From positions 1-40,106 of the forward strand of contig CAYGNI010000006.1 of NCBI GenBank assembly GCA_964351195.1: a stretch of 40,106 nt of DNA. Reading direction: 5' to 3'. Source of the DNA: TMED27 sp964351195. GTDB taxonomy: Bacteria; Pseudomonadota; Alphaproteobacteria; Micavibrionales; Micavibrionaceae. A program made the position numbers and the translations under genes. Shown here piece by piece: positions 25,901 to 34,215 of this stretch. Below the pieces are notes generated by a model. It was not told where the DNA came from, searched no databases, and saw only the letters and a list, made by a program, of their open reading frames with translations. The first letter of the stretch is position 1; every line of letters starts with the position of its first letter.

Positions 25901-26733
25901 TTCAGCACACGCTCCTGCAGGGTTTCATCCACGTCCGGCAAAACGCCGAACCATTTTTCAAAGGCCGGGCGGGCCTGATGCAGTAACATGCCGATACCTG
26001 TCACAGTTTGATTGCCGCGGGCTTTGGCGTTTTTAAGGAGATCGGTTTCCAGCGGGCTGTAGACGATATCTGTGACCAGCGCGGCGGGCGGTAAGTCGTC
26101 CAGCGACAATTCCAAAGCGGGCTGTTTATCCATGCCTAATGAAGAGGTATTGACGACAAAATTCGCGCCGTCCAACGCCGCGTGTCTTTGATCCCAATCG
26201 AGGGTCTCAATTACTTTTTGCTGCGGATCGAGGGATTGCACCAAAGCTTCCGCCTTTGCGCGTGTGCGGTTGGCGAGGCGGATTTTGGGAACGCCGGCTT
26301 CGATTAAACCGAAGAGAACTGCGCGGGCCGCACCCCCTGCCCCGATTACTGTGGCCGGGCCTTTTGCGAAATCGAAATCCGGGGCGGCGGCTCTGATATT
26401 CGTGATGAAGCCGAACGCATCGGTGTTATAGCCGCGAATCTTTCCATCCTTGAACACAACCGTGTTGACCGCGCCGCACGCGCGGGCCGTATCGTCCAGC
26501 GTGTCACATAAATCCAGCAGCGCTTCTTTGTGCGGGATTGTAGCGTTAAAGCCCGCAAAGCCTTTATCCCGAAGGTTTTCAACGCCGGCTTTAAGGTTTT
26601 CGCAGGCAATATCGACGGCTTCGTAAGAGCCGCTCAGCCCGTATTTTTCGATCCAATAATTATGGATCAACGGGGATTTGCTATGCCCGATCGGATGGCC
26701 GATGACGGCGGCTTTGATTGCTTTATCATTCAC
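25897..26733 (-). CDS. aroE: Shikimate dehydrogenase (NADP+)
   Basis: This 278-residue protein has the substrate-binding SKSPLIHNYW (residues 18-27), the catalytic Lys in FNATIPHKEAL, and Asp in the GAVNTVVFKDGKIRGYNTDA region. The cofactor domain has VIGAGGAARAVLFGL, and a second signature is VNTSSLGM. It reduces 3-dehydroshikimate in aromatic amino acid synthesis. It overlaps maf and coaE by 4 nt on each side, a translationally coupled chain. Confidence 0.96.
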   Translation of the reverse strand: MNDKAIKAAVIGHPIGHSKSPLIHNYWIEKYGLSGSYEAVDIACENLKAGVENLRDKGFAGFNATIPHKEALLDLCDTLDDTARACGAVNTVVFKDGKIRGYNTDAFGFITNIRAAAPDFDFAKGPATVIGAGGAARAVLFGLIEAGVPKIRLANRTRAKAEALVQSLDPQQKVIETLDWDQRHAALDGANFVVNTSSLGMDKQPALELSLDDLPPAALVTDIVYSPLETDLLKNAKARGNQTVTGIGMLLHQARPAFEKWFGVLPDVDETLQERVLK

Positions 26734-27323
26734 GGTGTAACTCCATGATGGTCTTTTAAATATCCCAATAACGGCAATAACGGCATGCCGAGAATAACAA
26801 AGTAATCGCCTTGCACGTCAGAGAAAAGCCATGCACCTGCTTTTTCTATCGCATAGGCGCCGACGCAGGAGACAAGATCGTCGCCTGCGGCGCTTGCGTA
26901 GCTGTCCAAAAATGCGTCGTCGAAGTTTCGCATGGTGAGGGTCGCCTCACCCGCAGCCTCCCACAGCACTTCATCATTTCGCACGAGCGCAGCGGCAGAG
27001 ATCAGGCGGTGGGTTTTCCCACGCAAACTGCGCAGCCTGTCTTTTGCTGCATCTATGTTTTCTGCTTTTTCATAGATTTCGCCTTCAAATTCCAATATCT
27101 GATCCGAACCGATGACCAGCGCCTCCGGGTGATCTTGTGCGACTTTTAGCGCTTTGGCCCGCGCAAGTTTTAATGCGATGTCGTCCGGCGGCGCTTTGGA
27201 GTCCTGAATGATGGAAGTTTCATCGATATCGGCAGGGCAGGATTCAAAACTCACACCAGCGCCGCGCAGCATGTCATTCCGCGCACGGCTCTTAGATGCA
27301 AGAATAATCTTAGGCTTCGCCAT
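26730..27323 (-). CDS. maf: Maf-family nucleotide pyrophosphatase
   Basis: The protein is 197 residues from ATG 27323; an upstream in-frame ATG at 27335 has no ribosome site, while GGTGAG sits just before 27323. Maf marks are ILASKSRARNDMLRGAGVSF at the N-terminus, VIGSDQILEFEGEIYEKA in the middle and CVGAYAIEKAG near the end. The usual SPRR segment of Maf proteins reads SRAR here, as in several alphaproteobacterial members. Maf proteins hydrolyse non-canonical or modified NTPs. Its start overlaps the end of ppsR. Confidence 0.93.
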   Translation of the reverse strand: MAKPKIILASKSRARNDMLRGAGVSFESCPADIDETSIIQDSKAPPDDIALKLARAKALKVAQDHPEALVIGSDQILEFEGEIYEKAENIDAAKDRLRSLRGKTHRLISAAALVRNDEVLWEAAGEATLTMRNFDDAFLDSYASAAGDDLVSCVGAYAIEKAGAWLFSDVQGDYFVILGMPLLPLLGYLKDHHGVTP

Positions 27324-28239
27324 TTTGCTCACCATTATTGGCCGCGAGGATTTCCGCTTTCTTTTCCTGGAATGTCTGCAGATGAGTCATGATCTCGGCC
27401 GCGGTTTCTTCAACAGAGCGTTTGGTCACGTCAATCACCGGCCAGCCATTCTTGGAAAACAGGCGGCGAGCCTTGCGCACTTCTTCTTCGATTTTTTCCT
27501 CATCGAGATATTCGTTTTCTGTGATATGGCGCGGACCACCGTCTTCTTCCGCATTAAGGCGAGAGCGGCGAATTTGCACAAGACGGTTCGGCGCGGCAGT
27601 CAGGCCGACATAGAGCGGTTTTTCCAGTTCCAGTTTTTCTTTGGGCACCTCCACACCGGGAACCAGCGGGATATTGGCGACCTTAATACCGCGGCGTGCG
27701 AGGAAGACAGAGGTCGGGGTTTTGCCCGTCCGTGATACACCGACAAGAATAACATCGGCGTCTTGCAATCCTTTGAGGGTTTTACCATCGTCATGCTGCA
27801 TGGCGTAGTCAATCGCTTCAACGCGCTTGAAATATGCATCGTCCAAAGCATGCTGCAATCCCGGCACACGCTGCGCATGCATACCAAGATAAGATGAGAG
27901 ATTGCGGATAATCGGGTCGAGCACAGCCACGCAGGGTACGTGTAGCTGGTCGCATTTTTCCTGCAGGCGTTTGCGCATTTTCTTATCCACGAAGGTGAAA
28001 ATAACCGGGCCGGGGTTTTTTTCGATATGGCTGATGATGCGCTCTAATTGGCGCTCTGTGCGGACCAGCGGCCAGAATTTTTGCACAGGCTCGATGTTCT
28101 CAAACTGCGCCAGACATGCGCGGGCCAGACCCAAAAGTGTGGTTCCCGTCGCATCGGATACCAGATGCAGATGGAATTTCTTAATGTCCGGCTCAATTTT
28201 TGTTTGGGGCGGCGCGTCGTCGTTCTTATCATCACTCAT
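27310..28239 (-). CDS. ppsR: PEP synthase/PPDK regulatory kinase-phosphorylase (DUF299)
   Basis: This 309-residue bifunctional serine/threonine kinase and pyrophosphorylase regulates phosphoenolpyruvate synthase or pyruvate phosphate dikinase. Diagnostic blocks are LHLVSDATGTT (residues 22-32), the P-loop GVSRTGKTPTSVFLARRG, and NIPLVPGVEVP. The C-terminus is Ala/Asn/Gly-rich and not conserved. It heads the operon ppsR-maf-aroE-coaE-GATase-dnaQ. In Caulobacter the homologue is gene 1 beside the origin. No ribosome site precedes the ATG, and a TATAAT lies only 9 nt upstream. Confidence 0.95.
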   Translation of the reverse strand: MSDDKNDDAPPQTKIEPDIKKFHLHLVSDATGTTLLGLARACLAQFENIEPVQKFWPLVRTERQLERIISHIEKNPGPVIFTFVDKKMRKRLQEKCDQLHVPCVAVLDPIIRNLSSYLGMHAQRVPGLQHALDDAYFKRVEAIDYAMQHDDGKTLKGLQDADVILVGVSRTGKTPTSVFLARRGIKVANIPLVPGVEVPKEKLELEKPLYVGLTAAPNRLVQIRRSRLNAEEDGGPRHITENEYLDEEKIEEEVRKARRLFSKNGWPVIDVTKRSVEETAAEIMTHLQTFQEKKAEILAANNGEQNGEA

Positions 28240-28247
28240 GAGGCTAT

Positions 28248-28253
28248 ATTATA
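28248..28253 (-). promoter_or_regulatory. Candidate -10 box of the ppsR operon
   Basis: The minus strand reads TATAAT, a perfect -10. It ends 8 nt before the ATG at 28239, so a transcript from it would be leaderless or nearly so. There is no good -35 at 16-18 nt. The lack of any ribosome site before ppsR fits a leaderless start. Confidence 0.4.
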
Positions 28254-28321
28254 GGGATTGTACGTGAAAGCAATTAAAGAGGAGCCGCAAGATAAGAGAT
28301 TGCTGAAAAACACTTTCTAGA

Positions 28322-29482
28322 TTAATGACGGGTTTGGGAGCCTTCATCGCTCATCAAACCGCCAGGGAAGATTTTATCCGCCAGATTGGCATCGCGGAAC
28401 GGCACGCTTTGCACATAGGTCACGCGCAGATCGTACAAAATATGCATGAGGTGCGATTGATTGATCTCATCATTCATACCGGCATAGAGCGGGTCGGACA
28501 GGATCGTATTGCCGAATCCTTGCAGATACGCTGTTTTGTCAGGCAGACAAGACAGGCGCTCCAGCGCGATAGCAGTTAATCTTTTGCGGCCAAACGGATT
28601 GGCCTCATATGAGTTTTCAATCACGGAATCGAGGTAATCCAGCGTTTCGTGATCACAGGCATCGACGCGCGCGGCGCTTTTGAACCATTGTGTGAAAGTT
28701 TGCTGTAGAGCTTTATGCGTGAATTGGGACGATGGCTCGCGCTCAAGATAAGTAGAAAAGCGCATCGCAAGGTCACCATCATCAGAGCCCAGCAGATGTC
28801 TCCAGAGATCAGCATAACCCTCGCTTCTGAACTCCCATGCCACGAGCACAGATATCACATCAAGATCGGCGGCACGCACGCGCTCCAGCGTCAGGACCGC
28901 TTCGGGGGCGTAATCTTCATCGAACGCGCCGTAGCGCTTTTCTTGCCAAACATCGCGCAATGCGCGGATGAGCGAGATCAGCATCATATTGGTGAAATAG
29001 GGTGAGCGCGCCAGCGCAGGATCGGATAATCCGTGATTGGCCAGCACAAGCAGCTTTTCGGGGACATCAAGGTGGAAATCCGGCCCTTGTAAATCTTCGA
29101 GGCCGATGCGCCAATCCTGATTTTTGGCTTCTTCCAGCATGCGGCGTGCAGACGGGCTTTTGGATAACAGCGCGGCGGCCCATGAGAGAATGTCTTCTTT
29201 TTCTCCTAAGGCGGGCTTTAATGGCGCGCTATCCAATACAAGCATTTCATCTCCAATGTTTTCGGAATTTTGAAATTCTTCGTTTAATGCGGATGAATAT
29301 AGATCATCCAGAGACCAAGAGTCACACGCTTTTACAACATTGAGGTTTTGCGGATTGATCCAGCCGCGCTTGAAAACGCCGTCACCGGACAGGTTCATGG
29401 CCGTTTCATCAATTTCATGTTTGGATGATTTAATGCGATCTTTTATCTGGCGCTTTTTGTGGTCTTTTTTCACTAAACTCAA
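28322..29482 (-). CDS. Uncharacterised protein, paralog of the upstream 459-residue protein
   Basis: The frame is open up to 29953, but the part beyond 29482 lies inside the upstream gene and reads as non-protein-like sequence. The start is therefore a TTG at 29482 (AGAGAAG 5 nt before it), a GTG at 29473 or the ATG at 29398, giving 386, 383 or 358 residues. The C-terminal third (NPFGRKRLTAIALERLSCLP, then TILSDPLYAGMNDEINQSHL) aligns with NPFGKNYLAEHAVTIMSDP-type sequence in the upstream protein. I see no signal peptide or membrane segment. It lacks any HExxH motif. The family may be related to the DUF6782 putative metallopeptidases, which is a weak suggestion. Confidence 0.75.
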   Translation of the reverse strand: MSLVKKDHKKRQIKDRIKSSKHEIDETAMNLSGDGVFKRGWINPQNLNVVKACDSWSLDDLYSSALNEEFQNSENIGDEMLVLDSAPLKPALGEKEDILSWAAALLSKSPSARRMLEEAKNQDWRIGLEDLQGPDFHLDVPEKLLVLANHGLSDPALARSPYFTNMMLISLIRALRDVWQEKRYGAFDEDYAPEAVLTLERVRAADLDVISVLVAWEFRSEGYADLWRHLLGSDDGDLAMRFSTYLEREPSSQFTHKALQQTFTQWFKSAARVDACDHETLDYLDSVIENSYEANPFGRKRLTAIALERLSCLPDKTAYLQGFGNTILSDPLYAGMNDEINQSHLMHILYDLRVTYVQSVPFRDANLADKIFPGGLMSDEGSQTRH

Positions 29483-29519
29483 CTCACTTCTCTCACACTC
29501 GCTTGTGCAGGCGGCGTTA

Positions 29520-30899
29520 TCATTCTGAGGACCAGCGTTGTAGATATACGACGTTGGCTCCCTTCTTTTCATTTCGTGTGGAGCGGGCGTTTGGTGAGAG
29601 GCGCTTAGCGTTTTTGCCGGATTTATCCCCATTTTTGTTGAGGTCATGTGAGTCATAGAGTGTGACAATTTCTGCGCTTGATTGTGGCAAGTCTTCATAG
29701 AAGCCAAGTTCTTTTTGGGCAAAGGCATTCGCATCATCCTGTGTTTTTGGTTGAGATGCATCTGAGCGGACGCCAGATGCGGCTGGATGATTTGATGTTT
29801 GCAACTCTTGTTCCGATTCTCTGAAAGAGCGCTCAAACTTAATAAACCAAAGGAAATTGGCGTTTGAACGGTCGCGAATATCGCTGAAAATCGGATCAGA
29901 CATGATCGTAACGGCATGTTCTGCCAGGTAATTTTTGCCGAAAGGCATTTCACCCAGCGCCGCGATCAGTGTCGGCGTGATATTTTTGGTGGCTTCTTCC
30001 AGCTCGAATACATAACCCTGATAATCGGAGAGCATTTGCTGGATCAGCGCTTTGTCCTGTGAGCGGCAGCGATCGGAGAGGAACCAGGCCTCGAACACGG
30101 CGGCAGCAGCTTCACCATTATTAATAGTACGGAAATCAAGATAGGCTTCACGCGCGAATGCACGGCCAAGATCCGCGATGGATGAGTTTTCAATGTGCTC
30201 CCAAGCGGATTTTACGCCGGCGAGCTGTAATTCCCAGGCAACACGCACCATAGAGGTGACGAGGTCTGCAACCTGCGCGCGGTTTACAAGCACCGCTTGG
30301 TCCGGATGGAACATCAAAGGATGAATGAGCGCACCTTGACGGTGTTGATAGTGACGACGCAGTTCCTGCGTGGCGACTAAAATCTGTGAAGCCTGACTCA
30401 TCGCTGGATTAACCAGAATTTTTGCGTTTTTGCGATCGTAACAGCTGTTTTCAATCTGCTCGCTGTATTCGATTTGAACATCGTATTCGGCCGCGCATTT
30501 CATATAAGCATCGGCAAGACGGCTTTGCTCCAAAACTTCGATAAGCTCAGCAATGTTTGTATTTTCGCTGACGTTTTCGTAATCCAGCATGATTTCTTTG
30601 TCTTCTAAAAACTCTTCCATGCGGACATTTGGGCCGCTGATGAAATTGTTTGAAAATGTTTCGAAGGATTCGATTTCACGCTTCAGCTCTGTAAGCTCGC
30701 TTTCAAGAATCGCAAAGTCAGCGTCCTCGAAGAGGCCTTCCTCTTCAAAATCGCCTTCAAAATCCATATAGAATAGCGGCTGATCGCCTATGATCGTACA
30801 AGCGACAGGCTGCTTATTGTTAATCGTATAGGCCACGCGGCACACGCGATTTTCCATGGCTTTACTGGCTGAGATGTATTCAAAGATATTGTCGCTCAT
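29520..30899 (-). CDS. Uncharacterised protein, possibly a degenerate metallopeptidase-like protein
   Basis: This is a 459-residue soluble protein. The N-terminal 120 residues are acidic and helical. The middle reads KILVNPAMSQASQILVATQELRRHYQHRQG, shown here in pieces: KILVNPAMSQ and ATQELRRHYQHRQG. Proteins of a suspected zinc-peptidase family have a HELRH-like helix at that position; here the first His is Gln (QELRR). The C-terminal part, about residues 225-365, shares the MPFGKNYLAEHAVTIMSDPI block with the downstream gene. A basic, Asn/Lys/Ser-rich tail closes the protein (about 380-459). No strong ribosome site precedes the ATG at 30899. Function unknown. Confidence 0.8.
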   Translation of the reverse strand: MSDNIFEYISASKAMENRVCRVAYTINNKQPVACTIIGDQPLFYMDFEGDFEEEGLFEDADFAILESELTELKREIESFETFSNNFISGPNVRMEEFLEDKEIMLDYENVSENTNIAELIEVLEQSRLADAYMKCAAEYDVQIEYSEQIENSCYDRKNAKILVNPAMSQASQILVATQELRRHYQHRQGALIHPLMFHPDQAVLVNRAQVADLVTSMVRVAWELQLAGVKSAWEHIENSSIADLGRAFAREAYLDFRTINNGEAAAAVFEAWFLSDRCRSQDKALIQQMLSDYQGYVFELEEATKNITPTLIAALGEMPFGKNYLAEHAVTIMSDPIFSDIRDRSNANFLWFIKFERSFRESEQELQTSNHPAASGVRSDASQPKTQDDANAFAQKELGFYEDLPQSSAEIVTLYDSHDLNKNGDKSGKNAKRLSPNARSTRNEKKGANVVYLQRWSSE

Positions 30900-30983
30900 G
30901 ATGAACCCAACGTTTTTATTTATAATGAACCCCTAATGAATCGCAGCGCCATTGACGCCTTGATGTATTAATTATCGCCTGAA

Positions 30984-31069
30984 GTTCTTAATAGAACCTT
31001 TCTAAAACGCAGAAAGTTGGGGGTTTATGGCAAAGTAGGTGCTTTTTTTAATATGTATTTAACATATTA
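30984..31069. repeat. Cluster of three small inverted repeats in the intergenic region
   Basis: GTTCT-TAAT-AGAAC lies at 30984-30997, CTTTCT-7 nt-AGAAAG at 30998-31016, and TAATATGT-ATTTA-ACATATTA at 31049-31069. They lie in the 243-bp gap 30900-31142 between two minus-strand genes. A 9-mer TGTGGGAAA at 31119-31127 recurs at 31835. The whole gap is AT-rich and without an open reading frame of note. Confidence 0.5.
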
Positions 31070-31142
31070 TATGCTTTTGTTCAGACCCTATTAATCTTTT
31101 GGAGTGTTTTCAAGGATTTGTGGGAAATTTTATTGCTTAAGT

Positions 31143-31757
31143 TTATTGCCCGAAAGCGTCGTCGAGGATGGGCATATCTTCGACCAAAAGCTCTTCATTA
31201 TCCAGATTCACGAGCCCGCCGGGGGAGACTGTGATTTCACAACGGAACAAGGAGTCCTTAAACATGACCGTGGCAGGCAGGACATAACTGCCGTCTTCTT
31301 TCTGCTCTTCAACTTCAAGCGGAAGGAGCATCTGGCTGATGCTTTTGCGCGCAGCCGGCGGCGGGTCGTCACGCCATCTTATATCGTCGATACTTTCAGT
31401 CACAAGAAAGCGACCATTTTTACCGCGCACATGGGAAAAGAAGAAGCGCACATAATCGCAGACCTTATCTTCATCCAGCGTAATTGGAATATCTTCATTG
31501 AGCTTATAAATCGGCTCATTGGTCCAGTTCAGGACAATCGCGTGATTTTTGCCTTCAAGGACAAAACGGTGAATGGGTGGCACGGCGGAGTAATCGGCGA
31601 TATCAAGATACCGCAGGCCCGGGTAAAACGGGACTTTTTGCGCCATAATAGTGGTTTCCGATGGATCGAAAGGCGAACCTTTGAATAGGGGATTAAACGT
31701 ATCAAGGACGGCTTTTACGTCTTTTTCTTCCAGCTTTTGAAATGCTTCCTGATACAT
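31143..31757 (-). CDS. Hypothetical protein next to hemE
   Basis: This 204-residue protein has no signal peptide and no membrane segment. It is acidic, with a helical N-terminus (MYQEAFQKLEEKDVKAVL), a beta-rich middle (VPFYPGLRYLDIADYSAVPP, HRFVLEGKNHAIVLNWTNEP) and an acidic C-terminus. The protein looks well conserved in style (many Trp, Tyr and Pro in ordered blocks), so it is likely real, but I do not recognise the family. There is no ribosome site before the ATG. It lies between the two candidate origin gaps. Confidence 0.75.
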   Translation of the reverse strand: MYQEAFQKLEEKDVKAVLDTFNPLFKGSPFDPSETTIMAQKVPFYPGLRYLDIADYSAVPPIHRFVLEGKNHAIVLNWTNEPIYKLNEDIPITLDEDKVCDYVRFFFSHVRGKNGRFLVTESIDDIRWRDDPPPAARKSISQMLLPLEVEEQKEDGSYVLPATVMFKDSLFRCEITVSPGGLVNLDNEELLVEDMPILDDAFGQ

Positions 31758-32111
31758 GGCTTTTTATCGCGATTGTCTCTATACACAATAGTTCACAATG
31801 ATTCTTAACATAGTTTGCAAGCGCTTGATAGGTCTGTGGGAAAGCTCGGAAAGAATCATAGGATAAAACCGGGATTAAGTTATGCGCATTTCATGAAGAA
31901 TTTAAATTAGGAGTCGTCCCCATGGGGGTAAATGCATTTTGGTGGATTCACTTTATCTGGAGGAATCATTTCGAATCGCCAGAAAATATCAGGATTTGGG
32001 ATGGTGGTTGCTGGGGGTAAAATTGGGAGTTAAATCTATACCCGTTATGCACATGACCTATAACAATAAAAACCTTTTTAAATATAAATATATAATTAGT
32101 ATGACGGGCTT
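31758..32111. other. Noncoding 354-bp region, candidate chromosome replication origin
   Basis: No gene is seen here. It holds a DnaA-box-like TTATGCACA (32045-32053, full match to TTWTNCACA), one-mismatch boxes CTATACACA (31779-31787) and TGTGGGAAA (31835-31843), and the palindromes CAAGCGCTTG (31818-31827) and CCCCATGGGG (31918-31927). An AT-only tract at about 32060-32100 lies next to the full-match box and could unwind first. Genes on the left run on the minus strand and those on the right run on the plus strand. In Caulobacter and Rickettsia the origin lies between hemE and the DUF299 gene, the same neighbourhood. Confidence 0.45.
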
Positions 32112-33131
32112 ATGAGCAAGATATTCTTAGAAACGATAAACGGTCGGCAGAGCGAGAAGGTTCCCTTTTGGTTTATGCGTCAGGCTGGACGGTATTTGCC
32201 TGAATATCGTGAGTTGCGGGAGAAGAAGGGCGGTTTTCTGGCGATGGCAATGGACCCTCAGGCGGCGTGTGAGATTACGATGCAGCCCCTCAGGCGGTTT
32301 GGGATGGATGCGGCGATTTTGTTTTCGGATATTTTAACGGTACCGATGGCGCTGGGACAGGATTTGAAATTTGCCGCTGGCGAGGGGCCTGTGCTGGGCA
32401 CGTTGGATATTGATGCGCTGGAATTTGATGATGCGGCTGTGCAGCCGGTTTATGCTGCGGTTACGGAGATTGCTTCGGCGCTGAAGCATGAGGGGTTTAC
32501 GGATACGGTGTTGATCGGGTTTGCGGGTGCGCCGTGGACGGTGGCAACGTATATGGTTGAGGGCGGCGGGAGTAAGGATTTTGCCAAGGTGAAGGCAATG
32601 GCGTATGGCGAGCCTCAGCGGTTTAAAGTTTTGATTGATAAGCTTGTGGATGCGACCTCGCGCTATTTAATTGCTCAGGCGGATGCGGGCGCTGAGGCTC
32701 TGCAGATTTTTGATAGCTGGGCCGGGGCGCTTGATCCACATGGGTTTCAGTATCAGGTGATTGAGCCGACGAAAGAAATTGTTGCGCGTGTGAAGGCGGC
32801 GCATCCGGATATTCCGATCATTGGTTTCCCTCGCGGCGCGGCGATGCATTACACAGCCTATGCGCAGCAAACGGGCGTGGATGCTGTGGCGATTGATACG
32901 CTGGTGTGTACGCGCTGGGCAAAGAATAATCTTCAGCCGCTGAAACCCGTGCAGGGGTGTCTTGATCCGATGCGGCTCATGGCTGGCGGCGCGGGTCTTG
33001 AAAAAGCAGCGCGGAAAATTATTTCTGATCTGTCCGGAGGGCCGTTTGTGTTCAATCTTGGGCACGGTATTCACAAGGATACGCCTGTGGAGCATGTTGA
33101 ACAGCTGGTGAAGGTTATACGCCATGGCTAA
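32112..33131 (+). CDS. hemE: Uroporphyrinogen decarboxylase
   Basis: This 339-residue protein has the two family signatures PFWFMRQAGRYLPEYRELR (residues 19-37) and GFAGAPWTVATYMVEGGG. The active-site Asp lies in the ILFSDILTVP block. It decarboxylates four acetate side chains of uroporphyrinogen III to give coproporphyrinogen III. The ATG at 32112 overlaps the stop of a 4-codon mini-ORF starting at 32101. Its 3' end overlaps hemH by 8 nt. Confidence 0.96.
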   Translation: MSKIFLETINGRQSEKVPFWFMRQAGRYLPEYRELREKKGGFLAMAMDPQAACEITMQPLRRFGMDAAILFSDILTVPMALGQDLKFAAGEGPVLGTLDIDALEFDDAAVQPVYAAVTEIASALKHEGFTDTVLIGFAGAPWTVATYMVEGGGSKDFAKVKAMAYGEPQRFKVLIDKLVDATSRYLIAQADAGAEALQIFDSWAGALDPHGFQYQVIEPTKEIVARVKAAHPDIPIIGFPRGAAMHYTAYAQQTGVDAVAIDTLVCTRWAKNNLQPLKPVQGCLDPMRLMAGGAGLEKAARKIISDLSGGPFVFNLGHGIHKDTPVEHVEQLVKVIRHG

Positions 33132-34212
33132 AAAAGTTGCGGTTGTGTTATTTAATCTGGGCGGACCGGATAGCAAAGAGGCGATCAAACCGTTCTTGAT
33201 GAATTTCTTCATGGATAAAAATATTATCCGGCTGCCAAAGCCGTTTCGGTTTTTATTGGCTTCGTTGATTGCCGCACGTCGTTCCAAAAAAGAAGCGGGT
33301 GATAGCTATGGTGAGCTGGGGGATCGATCTCCGCTTTTGGCGAATACGACTGGGCAAGCGCAGGCTCTGGAAGCGGTTTTGAATGATTCACGTGAAACAG
33401 AATTTAAGATTTTTGTCTGCATGCGGTATTGGCATCCGATGAGCGAACAGGTTGTGCTCGAGGTTGGTGAATGGGGGCCGGATGAAATTGTTTTATTGCC
33501 GCTGTATCCGCAGTTTTCAACGACGACGACCTGGTCTTCCCTGGAGGTATGGAAGGAAGCTGCGCGCAAGGCGGGGCTGAATGTCCCAAGTTCTATGGTG
33601 TGTTGTTATCATGCCAATGACGGTTTTGTGCAGGCTTCAGCGGAAAATATTCGCGTGCGTTATGATCAGGCGCTTAAGGATGGATATCAAAATCCTCGGA
33701 TTTTATTTTCGGCCCATGGATTGCCAGAAAGCGTGATTAAGGACGGTGATCCCTATCAATGGCAGTGTGAGCAAACCGCGCAAGCGATCGTGGATGCGCT
33801 TGGCATCGAAGGTCTTGATTGGCAGATTTGCTATCAATCGCGCGTAGGCCCGAAAAAATGGATTGGCCCTTCGACCGAAGAAGCCCTGGAGCAAGCGGCC
33901 AAAGACGGCAAGGCCGTGATCATCTATCCTCATGCGTTTACACAGGAGCATGTTGAAACATTGGTCGAGTTGGACATTGAATACCGCGAAGAAGCGGAGA
34001 AAATGGGTCTTCATGGATATTACCGCGCGGAGACTGTCGGCACGCATGGGGCGTTTATTCAAGGGCTGGCGGATTTGGTTGGAAAGCATTTGGGCCGCGG
34101 GAAAGTTGAGGCAGAAGGATTTTCACGCCCCTGCCCTGCTTCTTATCGACGCTGCTGTATGGCGATGGATGCTATGGTAGGGTGCTTACACTCGTATAAG
34201 AAAGTGGCTTAA
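33124..34212 (+). CDS. hemH: Ferrochelatase, probable [2Fe-2S] type
   Basis: This 362-residue protein has the ferrochelatase blocks VVLFNLGGPDS, LPLYPQFSTTTTWSSL, LFSAHGLPESVI (catalytic His), CYQSRVGPKKW and YPHAFTQEHVETLVELDIEY. It inserts Fe(II) into protoporphyrin IX. The C-terminus reads CPASYRRCC, with Cys337, 344 and 345, and an internal Cys160/161 is present. Caulobacter ferrochelatase binds a [2Fe-2S] cluster through one Cys near residue 158 and three C-terminal Cys, so the same cluster is likely here. The start overlaps hemE, and hemJ follows after 3 nt. Confidence 0.95.
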   Translation: MAKKVAVVLFNLGGPDSKEAIKPFLMNFFMDKNIIRLPKPFRFLLASLIAARRSKKEAGDSYGELGDRSPLLANTTGQAQALEAVLNDSRETEFKIFVCMRYWHPMSEQVVLEVGEWGPDEIVLLPLYPQFSTTTTWSSLEVWKEAARKAGLNVPSSMVCCYHANDGFVQASAENIRVRYDQALKDGYQNPRILFSAHGLPESVIKDGDPYQWQCEQTAQAIVDALGIEGLDWQICYQSRVGPKKWIGPSTEEALEQAAKDGKAVIIYPHAFTQEHVETLVELDIEYREEAEKMGLHGYYRAETVGTHGAFIQGLADLVGKHLGRGKVEAEGFSRPCPASYRRCCMAMDAMVGCLHSYKKVA

Positions 34213-34215
34213 ACG

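Noticed and set aside
29483..29953. Long upstream extension of the 28322 gene
   Set aside because: It lies within the 459-residue gene in another frame and has low-complexity, His/Ser/Met/Lys-rich translation typical of an out-of-frame read.
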